Below are positions 1 to 6,129 of a DNA stretch of 7,563 nucleotides, in pieces. The number at the start of each line of letters is the position of its first letter. Positions within the stretch are counted from its first letter, which is position 1. The notes beneath the pieces are model-generated. The model saw only the letters and a program-made list of their open reading frames with translations, was not told the origin of the DNA and ran no database searches. Made by a program: the position numbers and the translations under genes. This stretch comes from Chlamydiota bacterium (lineage in GTDB: Bacteria; Auribacterota; UBA3054; B51-G9): the NCBI GenBank assembly GCA_003648225.1, contig QMOL01000138.1, positions 1-7,563 of the forward strand. The letters are read 5' to 3'.

Positions 1-2255
1 GGCTTATATTTGATGGTTTAGATTTATATGCTCAGGTGTTTTTGAACGGTAAACTCATCGGGGAATCTAAAAACGCTTTTATTCCACACATATTTGATGT
101 GCGTAACGTAATCAGAAAAGGAAAAAACACTCGTGTTGTAAGGCTCACCTCGGGAGCTGAATTGGTGCCTAAAGTGTTAAGGCCGAAAGCTGTCAAGAAG
201 AGGGGAGGTTACGGAGAGCGAATGAAATTCCCCGGAATTAATCTTTTACGCAAGCCGCAGTTTACTTATGGCTGGGACTGGGTCGATGCTCTTCCGAATA
301 TTGGAATATGGCGCGGCGTCCGTTTTGAAGCGCATTCGGGTATTATTTTACATGATATTCATCTCGATACACAGATTAAAAGCGAAGATGTTTTTCTTAA
401 TGCAAAAGCGATTATTGAAAATCTTCACCCTTGGAGTGAACGTGCAGGTAAAATGGAACTAATCATCACATCACCTTCGAAAAAAAAGATTATCTACAAA
501 ACAAGCTTTGACGCACAGATCGGTCGTTCAACCTTGAAATGCAAATTAAAAATACCAAGTCCAAAGCTGTGGTGGCCTAACGGTATGGGCGAACAACCTT
601 TATATAAAGTAACCGTACGCATTGTATGCGACGGGAAAGTGTGTGACCGGCGCGAAATGAATATTGGACTTCGAACAGTAGAAATTGATACATCATCAAC
701 TCCGGCTGCGGGAAAACGTTTTTGCATTCGGGTAAACGGACAGGATGTCTTCTGTAAAGGTGGAAATTGGATCCCCGCAGATGCGATCATTGCAAGAGTT
801 AACAAGAAAAAATATGAAAATTTAATCGCGGAAGCGCAAAATGCCAACATCAATATGTTGCGAATCTGGGGTGGTGGTATTTATGAATCACCCGACTTTT
901 ACAATGCATGCGACAAAATGGGGATATTAGTTTGGCAGGATTTCATGTTCGCCTGTGCTGAATATCCGGATCATGACGCAGATTTCCGTTCTGCAATCCG
1001 GGACGAAGCGGAAAAGGTTATAAGGCGGCTTCGCCACCATCCATGCATTGCTTTGTGGTGCGGTAATAATGAGAATGTGTGGGGATTTGATGAATGGTGG
1101 AACAATGGAAAAAGTTTTAGTGATTCGGGACTGAAATTAGGCGGTACTATTCTTTATAACCGGATCCTACCGGATGTTTGTCATTCTCTTGATCCAAACC
1201 GCCCTTACTGGCCCGGAAGTCCATGCGGTGGTGAGAAACCCAATTCGGAACTTGCCGGTGATTGTCATTGGTGGACTCCATTCACTATGAACAAAGATAT
1301 CAATCGCCGGATTACTCACGAGGTTTTTGATGAATGTAAAGCTCGATTTGTAAGTGAATACGGCGTAATCGGTCCATGCCATCTTGATTCAGTAAAACAA
1401 TATCTGAATTCAGAGGAATTACACATCGATTCTCCAGCGTGGAAAGAGCATACAAATGAATATGAGAAAGAGACTATTCCGGCAGGGATCCGAAGGCACT
1501 ACACCGCTCCTGAAAGATTAAATATTTCTGATTACATTTTTTACGGCCAGATGTTCCAGGCATTGATGTACGGCAAGACTATTGAGGCTTTACGTTTTCG
1601 TAAGGACGACCCGCATAACGACTGTCAAGGCGCTCTCATCTGGATGTATAATGACTGTTGGGGAGAAACCGGTTGGACGCCGATTGATTATTATTTGCGT
1701 AGGAAATCAAGTTATTATTGGATTAAAAACGCGTGTGAACCGCTAAAAGTAATCGTACGCAAGCGTGAAAATCATTTGGTTACCCGTATAGTAAATGACA
1801 CATTGGAAGAATTAAAACTTTCTGTTAAATATGGCTGGATGCGTGTTGATGGTACAAATACGAACATGAAATCGAAAGAAATTTGTATTAATGGAAACAG
1901 TATGTTGGAAATAGAAAGAGAGATTATTACAGGTAAAAAGAAATTGAATCCCCGTGAATGGATTTATGCCGCATATTTAACTCACGGAAATACTATTTTA
2001 TCTTCTTCAGTATGGCTTCTCGTCCCATACCGTGAACTAAGGCTTCCGGAATCTGACATTCGCGTTACAATCAAAGGCAAAAAAATTCAACTTATTAGTA
2101 AAACATATTGTCATGGTGTTCATTTTAAGGATAGAGGCAAGGCAGTACTTTCTGACAATTATTTTGATTTACTGCCCGGCATTCCGAAATCAATAACATA
2201 TTTAAAGTCGAAAGTTCCTAAAAGAATCTCATTTCATACATTGACTAATTATTGA
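1..2255 (+). CDS. Beta-mannosidase, glycoside hydrolase family 2 (5' end outside window)
   Basis: This enzyme is expected to remove terminal beta-D-mannose from manno-oligosaccharides or glycoproteins by a retaining mechanism. The frame is open from base 3 and shows 750 residues; family members usually have about 820-860, so roughly 80-100 N-terminal residues are missing. The GTG at 36 is an internal valine, because the codons before it encode IFDGLDLYAQ, the family's sugar-binding-domain motif. Numbering from that valine, a jelly-roll domain remnant comes first, then Ig-like strands, and then the TIM barrel from about residue 230 (KGGNWIPAD, LRIWGGGIYESPDFY, WQDFMFACAEYP). The acid/base is Glu346 in WCGNNE (codon 1071-1073) and the nucleophile is Glu441 in VSEYG (codon 1356-1358). 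QGALIWMYNDCWGETGW and a C-terminal Ig-like domain (SDNYFDLLPG) complete it. Any signal peptide is out of view, so its location cannot be judged. It is probably co-transcribed with the next gene. Confidence 0.93.
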   Translation, partial: LIFDGLDLYAQVFLNGKLIGESKNAFIPHIFDVRNVIRKGKNTRVVRLTSGAELVPKVLRPKAVKKRGGYGERMKFPGINLLRKPQFTYGWDWVDALPNIGIWRGVRFEAHSGIILHDIHLDTQIKSEDVFLNAKAIIENLHPWSERAGKMELIITSPSKKKIIYKTSFDAQIGRSTLKCKLKIPSPKLWWPNGMGEQPLYKVTVRIVCDGKVCDRREMNIGLRTVEIDTSSTPAAGKRFCIRVNGQDVFCKGGNWIPADAIIARVNKKKYENLIAEAQNANINMLRIWGGGIYESPDFYNACDKMGILVWQDFMFACAEYPDHDADFRSAIRDEAEKVIRRLRHHPCIALWCGNNENVWGFDEWWNNGKSFSDSGLKLGGTILYNRILPDVCHSLDPNRPYWPGSPCGGEKPNSELAGDCHWWTPFTMNKDINRRITHEVFDECKARFVSEYGVIGPCHLDSVKQYLNSEELHIDSPAWKEHTNEYEKETIPAGIRRHYTAPERLNISDYIFYGQMFQALMYGKTIEALRFRKDDPHNDCQGALIWMYNDCWGETGWTPIDYYLRRKSSYYWIKNACEPLKVIVRKRENHLVTRIVNDTLEELKLSVKYGWMRVDGTNTNMKSKEICINGNSMLEIEREIITGKKKLNPREWIYAAYLTHGNTILSSSVWLLVPYRELRLPESDIRVTIKGKKIQLISKTYCHGVHFKDRGKAVLSDNYFDLLPGIPKSITYLKSKVPKRISFHTLTNY

Positions 2256-2304
2256 TATTGACCTTTGAAATTTTGCAACACGGAAATCTGCATTTTTAAA
2301 AAAA

Positions 2305-3270
2305 ATGAACACAAAACAAAATATTATATCCGCTTTCCGGCACAGGCGGCCGGAAACCGCCGTTCCCATCTGGGAACTCGAATTCCATCCGTGGGACGCG
2401 ATGTCGGGCAAGCATATTATTCTCGGCAAAGAGTTTGAGAATCTCACTACCGGAGAAAAAGAAAAGACTTTATACTCAAACGCGGAAATCATGCTCGAAG
2501 TTTCCGATGAAATGAATTTCTCAGCTCTAACTGTTCCGGTGCATTACTGGGAACATTCACCGGGCCAACTCGCATATTTTATTTTACCTGAAGACTGTCG
2601 TATGCGACAAATCGAAATATTGAATGAATTGAAACCCGATAATTTAATGCTCGTCGCCGCGTCAGGCGGAGTTCTCGCCGCCGATTACTCTATCGATTTT
2701 TGTTATAAACTTGTTGACGCGCCGGAAGAGATTGACAAGATGGCGGAAGCCGCTTTAATTTGCGCGATTGAAGCGATTAAAGAATATCGTGATTGCGGAG
2801 TTGAAGCTGTTTTCACCGCATCTGATATAGCTGACAATTCGGGTCCCTTTTTCAATCCGGAACAAATGAAGCGGTGGATTCTCCCCTATCTAAAAAGATT
2901 CGCGGAAGAAATCCGCAAGCTCGGAATGTTCTCAATTCTTCACTCCGACGGCGATTTGAGAAAATGTATCAATGATATCGCAAACACAGGAGTTGACGCT
3001 TTGCAGGCAATCGATCCGACCGCCGGAATGGACATACAATCGACAAAAAATGTCGTTGGCAATCGACTTTGTTTGTGCGGTAATATCAATTGCGCTTTAC
3101 TTTTAACGGGAACTCCGGAAGATGTTTTTGATTCTACTAAAAATTTATTGGTAACCTGCATGGAAGACGGAGGACTCGTGCTCGGCGCGTCAAACGCTGT
3201 ACAACCCGATGTACCGCCGGAAAATTACAGAGCGATGATAGAAGCCTGGAAAGAATTCGGGAAATATTAA
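2305..3270 (+). CDS. Uroporphyrinogen decarboxylase-superfamily protein, not HemE
   Basis: This 321-residue protein has the URO-D fold pattern found in HemE and in the MtaA/CmuA corrinoid methyltransferases. Visible landmarks are the N-terminal RRPETAVPIWELEFHPW, TASDIADNSGPFFNPEQ (171-187), HSDGD (213-217), CGNINCALLLTGTPEDV (258-274) and GASNAVQPDVPPENYRAM (294-311). It lacks the RQAGRY substrate loop of true HemE. It also lacks the Cys ligands of zinc-binding MtaA types: HSDG stands where HxC is expected, and Ser297 where the late Cys usually lies. Haem synthesis and MtaA-like methyl transfer are therefore both doubtful, and the substrate is unknown. The start follows an A-rich stretch with no Shine-Dalgarno sequence. 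It lies 49 bp after the beta-mannosidase with no terminator or clear promoter between them, so translation from a shared transcript is likely. The gene opens with G+C-rich codons, unlike its upstream neighbour. Confidence 0.85.
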   Translation: MNTKQNIISAFRHRRPETAVPIWELEFHPWDAMSGKHIILGKEFENLTTGEKEKTLYSNAEIMLEVSDEMNFSALTVPVHYWEHSPGQLAYFILPEDCRMRQIEILNELKPDNLMLVAASGGVLAADYSIDFCYKLVDAPEEIDKMAEAALICAIEAIKEYRDCGVEAVFTASDIADNSGPFFNPEQMKRWILPYLKRFAEEIRKLGMFSILHSDGDLRKCINDIANTGVDALQAIDPTAGMDIQSTKNVVGNRLCLCGNINCALLLTGTPEDVFDSTKNLLVTCMEDGGLVLGASNAVQPDVPPENYRAMIEAWKEFGKY

Positions 3271-3292
3271 GAATTTTGGATTTGTGATTTCG

Positions 3293-3337
3293 CAGGATGG
3301 ACAGAAGGACAGAAGGACAGAAGGAACAGAATGGATG
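3293..3337 (+). repeat. GGACAGAA short tandem repeat, left arm
   Basis: Three exact 8-bp units GGACAGAA occupy 3299-3322, followed by a variant (GGAACAGAATGGATG, 3323-3337). The lead-in CAGGATGGACAG (3293-3304) recurs exactly inside the downstream gene at 3844-3855. ACAGAATGGA (3326-3335) is found inverted in the right-hand array. It lies between the UroD-like stop and the four-helix-bundle gene. The first stretch after the UroD stop (3271-3292) shows nothing recognisable. Confidence 0.85.
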
Positions 3338-3342
3338 AAAAA

Positions 3343-3351
3343 TGCTATAAT
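3343..3351 (+). promoter_or_regulatory. Candidate extended -10 promoter element for the four-helix-bundle gene
   Basis: TGCTATAAT matches an extended -10 (TGn plus TATAAT). At 17 bp upstream the hexamer is GGAACA, which agrees with TTGACA only in its last three bases and belongs to the left repeat array. A start near 3358 would leave about 87 nt of leader containing the right-hand array. The box therefore lies between the two arms of the imperfect inverted repeat. This is sequence similarity only. Confidence 0.5.
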
Positions 3352-3380
3352 ATGAATAATAATAAATAAAGCGGGCGGAT

Positions 3381-3420
3381 GTCCATAAAGTCCATTTAGT
3401 CCATTCTGTCCATAATGTTC
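3381..3420 (-). repeat. GTCCATNNN tandem repeat, right arm (inverted relative to left arm)
   Basis: Four 9-bp units begin at 3381, 3390, 3399 and 3408 (GTCCATAAA, GTCCATTTA, GTCCATTCT, GTCCATAAT), followed by a partial GTTC. Read on the minus strand they give ATGGAC words such as GGACAGAATGGAC (reverse complement of 3399-3411), which match the left arm. The array ends 11 bp before the ribosome binding site of the next gene, so it would form part of its leader RNA and could pair with any transcript of the left arm. Confidence 0.85.
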
Positions 3421-3430
3421 ACTTTTTAAA

Positions 3431-3437
3431 AAGGGAG
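3431..3437 (+). promoter_or_regulatory. Ribosome binding site for the four-helix-bundle gene
   Basis: AAGGGAG lies 7 nt before the ATG at 3445. It is the only convincing Shine-Dalgarno sequence in the window and it fixes this start. Confidence 0.75.
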
Positions 3438-3444
3438 AACAATC

Positions 3445-4014
3445 ATGACTAAACTAATTCCGAAGCATGGTGGTTATAAAAATCTTCTTACTTTTCAAAT
3501 TTCTCAATTAATTTATGATATTACAGTAAGATTTTGCGATAAATACATCAGTAAGTTTAGTCGGACCCACGACCAAATGGTGCAAGCGGCACGTTCCGGA
3601 GTACAAAACATTGCTGAAGGAAGTTTGGCTTCGGCAACATCTAAAAAAACAGAAATAAAACTCACGGGTGTTGCCCGAGCGAGTCTTGGTGAACTAAAGA
3701 ATGACTATCAGGATTATCTTCGCCACCGCAATCTCGAACAATGGGAAAAAGACCACCCGCTTTGCAAAGAACTAATCGCAAAGCGATTAAAAACAGTTGA
3801 TGAAGTTGCATCATGGATAAAAAAAGTGCATGATAGAAATGGACAGGATGGACAGGATGGAACTTACGACAGTATTTCTGCAAATGCGGCACTAACATAT
3901 TTAAATGTAGTTGACCCGTTATTAAACAACCAAATTGAATCGCAATTAAAAATAATCAAATATGCGGAAGGAATTTCCCGATATGTTTATTTAGAAAATT
4001 CATCAATTTGGTAA
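3445..4014 (+). CDS. Four-helix-bundle protein with C-terminal suffix domain (23S-IVS / Avd-like family)
   Basis: Residues 11-128 match the four-helix-bundle family first noted in 23S rRNA intervening sequences and related to the Avd accessory proteins of retroelements. The landmarks are YKNLLTFQISQLIYDITVRF (11-30), SRTHDQMVQAARSGVQNIAEG (split across 39-59), TSKKTEIKLTGVARASLGEL and DYQDYLRHR. At 189 residues it is longer than the usual 115-130 because of a C-terminal extension starting at SANAALTYLN (145-154). This resembles the 'four helix bundle suffix' form. No rRNA, reverse transcriptase or variable repeat is nearby, so this is a stand-alone gene of unknown function, and nucleic-acid binding is only a family-level guess. 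Its start is supported by AAGGGAG. A GQDGQDG insert joins the two domains and is encoded by the flanking repeat word. The last 59 bp overlap the convergent DUF362 gene, and the extreme C-terminus (YVYLENSSIW) may have diverged. Confidence 0.88.
   Translation: MTKLIPKHGGYKNLLTFQISQLIYDITVRFCDKYISKFSRTHDQMVQAARSGVQNIAEGSLASATSKKTEIKLTGVARASLGELKNDYQDYLRHRNLEQWEKDHPLCKELIAKRLKTVDEVASWIKKVHDRNGQDGQDGTYDSISANAALTYLNVVDPLLNNQIESQLKIIKYAEGISRYVYLENSSIW
3840..3860 (+). repeat. In-gene copy of the flanking repeat (TGGACAGGA x2 plus TGG)
   Basis: TGGACAGGA occurs twice exactly (3840-3848, 3849-3857) and is followed by TGG. The 9-bp period keeps the frame and encodes Gly-Gln-Asp repeats (residues 133-138). 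It falls between the four-helix bundle and the suffix region. It shares the 12-mer CAGGATGGACAG with the array upstream of the gene. Confidence 0.85.
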
Positions 4015-5158
4015 TTTTAAACACTCTGTCGAACCACGGTTTTTTCAAATCAATTGCTTTAGCGATGCAGAATTCATGGCAGCAGTAGCAGCGAATGCAT
4101 GTTTTATCGTCAACTTCTTTTCCAACCGGTCGGTCGGGATCTATTGCGGGAGGAGATACGGGGCATCCGTCACGGCATTTATAACATTTCACACATTTAT
4201 TTTTATTGATTCTTGGACGTGAGGCCCACTGTTGTCTAACGATTTTAAGCATGAACTGCGGCATAGGCAGTATACGCCTTACGTTTTGCAGATTATTTAT
4301 TTGTTTAAAGTCGGTAATTTTTACTGATTCAATTGCCTCACCGGCGACTTCGATTTCGTCTAAGGATGTTGCACCGTATTTTTGTCGTTTGCATGCCTGA
4401 ATAACAGGGACATTATTTGGATTCAAGCCAATAATTTCACAAGCGACAACATCAAGTGCCGGAAGGTCTGCCGAGGCAAGAATGACTCCGATATTTCTCG
4501 GTGTCCCCCCGCTTGGTCCTTCGCCTTCCATGGCATCAATTGCGTCACAGATAGCGAGTTTAGGTTTTGCGATTCTATTAATATCGACCATAAGGTCTGC
4601 AAGTGCATCTCTATTTTCGAGTCGGAAATGATATTCACCTTTTTGCATACCGACGACTAGGCCGTACTGATTTTTCACCGCGCACGTCATAGACATTTGA
4701 ACGTGAGTTTTTAATTTTGGGAGAGTGATTATCACATCCGCGTCATCAACAGCTTTTGCCAGATTAATATGTTTAGCGATAACATTATCTTCGCATTCAA
4801 AAGGATGTACATTAGAAAAGTCGGCAAGTTCAATTCCATATTTTTCAACAACTTTGCCTATACCGGTTGGTTTCATTGCCGATTCAAAACTTCCGACGCC
4901 CGGACTGTCGCCGAGGAAAACTATTCCGCCGGCTTCGTTCACAAGTTCGGCCACTGCAGCAATAACAGCCGGATGAGTTGTAGCGGCTTTATCAGGTGAG
5001 AGTCCTAAAAGGATATTTGGTTTCAGGAGAACTTTCTGCCCTTTATTAACGAACGCGTTCATTCCGCCGAGTGGTTCGATAGATTTTGCGATGGCGGATT
5101 TAACTTTATCGGGGTTATAATTCTGTATTTTAACGATTGATACGATATTTTTTTTCAT
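3956..5158 (-). CDS. DUF362 domain protein with C-terminal two-cluster ferredoxin domain
   Basis: The 400-residue protein has a DUF362 domain from about residues 5 to 290 (KVLLKPNIL at 42-50, THPAV, FLGDSPG at 81-87, LPKLKTHVQMSMTCAVKNQYG around 146-166, CDAIDAMEGEGPSGGTPRN in the middle). A ferredoxin-like tail follows with two binding motifs: C322-C325-C328-C332-P and C354-C357-C360-C364. Both are canonical CX2CX2CX3C patterns and probably hold two [4Fe-4S] clusters. A cytoplasmic electron-transfer or redox role is expected; no substrate is established for the family as far as I can say. No signal peptide or membrane segment is seen. It is the last of four minus-strand genes, 48 bp after the CYTH gene. 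There is no clear Shine-Dalgarno sequence. Residues 382-400 are encoded in the 59-bp overlap with the convergent four-helix-bundle gene. Confidence 0.92.
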   Translation of the reverse strand: MKKNIVSIVKIQNYNPDKVKSAIAKSIEPLGGMNAFVNKGQKVLLKPNILLGLSPDKAATTHPAVIAAVAELVNEAGGIVFLGDSPGVGSFESAMKPTGIGKVVEKYGIELADFSNVHPFECEDNVIAKHINLAKAVDDADVIITLPKLKTHVQMSMTCAVKNQYGLVVGMQKGEYHFRLENRDALADLMVDINRIAKPKLAICDAIDAMEGEGPSGGTPRNIGVILASADLPALDVVACEIIGLNPNNVPVIQACKRQKYGATSLDEIEVAGEAIESVKITDFKQINNLQNVRRILPMPQFMLKIVRQQWASRPRINKNKCVKCYKCRDGCPVSPPAIDPDRPVGKEVDDKTCIRCYCCHEFCIAKAIDLKKPWFDRVFKITKLMNFLNKHIGKFLPHI

Positions 5159-5206
5159 AGAGTTGTAAATTAATCAATTAATTTCGTTTGGAGGGTGCCT
5201 GTGTTA

Positions 5207-5677
5207 CTATTTCCATTTATTAAAAGGGTGAACTGCGAGGGAGGAATTTGTGTATTTAAAGTCCATTGTAACATCTTTACCGATCCAAGGTGGCAGGTCA
5301 AAAGATTGATTTTCGTTATTGAGTTCTAATTCAGCGATAATCAATCCGTCATTATTATTTTCATAAACGTCGATGATCCAATCTGCCCTTTGATATTTGA
5401 GAAAGAATCTTTTTTTAACGATTTGATTTGCGGCTGAGAATTCGTTCATCATTTTTTCTGCATGGTCAACAGGGATTTCATATTCAAATTCTGAGCGAGT
5501 AAAGCCGGTTTGTTTTCCTTTTACAGTCAGCCAAGCTTTTTTGCCGGAGTTTCTCACTCTAACGACACAATCATTAGATTTAGAGATATAGCTTTGTGTC
5601 AGCGATAATTTTCTAATGACATAATTTTTCCATTGGTCATTAACGACGAGGAATTTTTTTTCAATTTCTTTTGGCAT
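5207..5677 (-). CDS. CYTH-domain protein (triphosphate tunnel metalloenzyme family)
   Basis: This 156-residue protein carries the family signature ExExK as E4-I-E6-K-K8 at its start. It also has alternating charged strands expected to line a beta-barrel tunnel: VVRVR (38-42), LTVKG (50-54), RSEFEYEIP (61-69), KKRFFLKY (88-95), WIIDVYE (100-106) and AELEL (115-119). The C-terminal TNSSLAVHP fits short bacterial members. Relatives hydrolyse inorganic triphosphate or nucleoside/thiamine triphosphates with a divalent metal, and a minority are class IV adenylate cyclases. The sequence alone does not separate these, and simple triphosphatase activity is the more common outcome for stand-alone short forms. 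The gene lies 49 bp downstream of the Nudix gene. A TATAAT box sits 6 nt before its ATG, and no Shine-Dalgarno sequence is apparent. Confidence 0.9.
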   Translation of the reverse strand: MPKEIEKKFLVVNDQWKNYVIRKLSLTQSYISKSNDCVVRVRNSGKKAWLTVKGKQTGFTRSEFEYEIPVDHAEKMMNEFSAANQIVKKRFFLKYQRADWIIDVYENNNDGLIIAELELNNENQSFDLPPWIGKDVTMDFKYTNSSLAVHPFNKWK

Positions 5678-5683
5678 AGGAAT

Positions 5684-5689
5684 ATTATA
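5684..5689 (-). promoter_or_regulatory. TATAAT box 6 nt upstream of the CYTH start codon
   Basis: Read on the minus strand, TATAAT is followed by ATTCCT and then the ATG at 5677. A transcript starting at normal distance would begin at or next to the start codon, giving a leaderless mRNA. At a 17-bp spacing the upstream hexamer (TAAATA) is a poor -35, so this may be coincidence in AT-rich DNA. The arrangement resembles that before the gene at 6910. Confidence 0.3.
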
Positions 5690-5726
5690 CGGCGATAAAA
5701 GGAGTATATTTAATAAGGGGCTTTAT

Positions 5727-6125
5727 TCAAATTTCTTTTAGTATTTTCAATAAGTTTTCATCTAAAACGAATTTTTTCAGATAATCCTGTTCAACGGAAA
5801 TTCTTTCACGCGATTTTTTTTCAGGCCAGTCATCAAGGATTTCGGTAACTTTAAAAGGAAAGAAATCGACTTTGTATTTTTTCTTTTTTTTTGAATAGAG
5901 AAGAGTGCCGACAACTTTTGATTCCACATTACCTTTAAGACCGGCTTCTTCAAAGGCTTCTTTTTGTGCTGAAGCCTGCGGGGTCATATTTTTTTCGACA
6001 TGTCCTTTAGGAACAATCCAGTTACGACTTAAGTTTTGTGCTGTAATAAGAATAATTTTTTTAATACCGTTATCAATAAGATAAGGTACGACAGCTGATT
6101 GTTCTATGATTTCACATTCATTCAT
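5727..6125 (-). CDS. Nudix hydrolase
   Basis: The product is 132 residues from the ATG at 6125, which I prefer because it lies 4 nt after the upstream gene's stop. A TTG at 6137 would add four residues (M-C-E-K) and overlap that gene by 8 bp. The Nudix box starts at GHVEKN and ends EAFEEAGLKG. Its spacing agrees exactly with GX5EX7REUXEEXGU, but Met replaces the first Glu and Lys replaces the Arg. The catalytic core EAFEEAG is intact, and a Met at that place occurs in a known subset with 'GMTPxxSAxxEAxEEAG' boxes, so activity is expected. The substrate (a nucleoside or inositol polyphosphate, or similar) cannot be read from sequence. A run of five lysines lies between two strands in the second half. 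The CYTH gene downstream also suggests di- or triphosphate chemistry. Confidence 0.9.
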   Translation of the reverse strand: MNECEIIEQSAVVPYLIDNGIKKIILITAQNLSRNWIVPKGHVEKNMTPQASAQKEAFEEAGLKGNVESKVVGTLLYSKKKKKYKVDFFPFKVTEILDDWPEKKSRERISVEQDYLKKFVLDENLLKILKEI

Positions 6126-6129
6126 TTTT

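Noticed and set aside
36..38. GTG as start codon of the beta-mannosidase
   Set aside because: The frame is open upstream to base 3 and encodes IFDGLDLYAQ, a conserved family motif that runs straight into VFLNGK. The gene is cut by the window edge.
494..853. Minus-strand open frame of 119 codons within the beta-mannosidase gene
   Set aside because: It lies fully antisense to conserved GH2 sequence and has no family motif or ribosome binding site.
3299..3420. CRISPR array
   Set aside because: The units are only 8-9 bp, contiguous and without spacers, the two blocks are in opposite orientation, and no cas gene is present.
3293..4014. Diversity-generating retroelement or 23S rRNA intervening sequence
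   Set aside because: The protein family fits, but there is no reverse transcriptase, no template/variable repeat pair and no rRNA sequence in the window.
3293..4014. Classical insertion sequence or transposon
   Set aside because: There is no transposase, no terminal inverted repeats bracketing the gene (both arms lie upstream) and no target-site duplication that I can see.
4034..4048. Terminator for the four-helix-bundle gene (AACC-AC-GGTT followed by T run)
   Set aside because: The stem is only 4 bp with a 2-nt loop, it lies inside the DUF362 coding sequence, and the T run is explained by lysine/phenylalanine codons on the other strand.
4206..4999. Several plus-strand open frames of 60-90 codons opposite the DUF362 gene
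   Set aside because: They mirror the strongly conserved DUF362 coding sequence and have low-complexity translations with no recognisable domain.
5990..6050. Inactive Nudix box because Met replaces the first Glu
   Set aside because: The EAFEEAG core is intact, and a Met at this site is characteristic of a known Nudix subset, so it is not evidence of inactivation.
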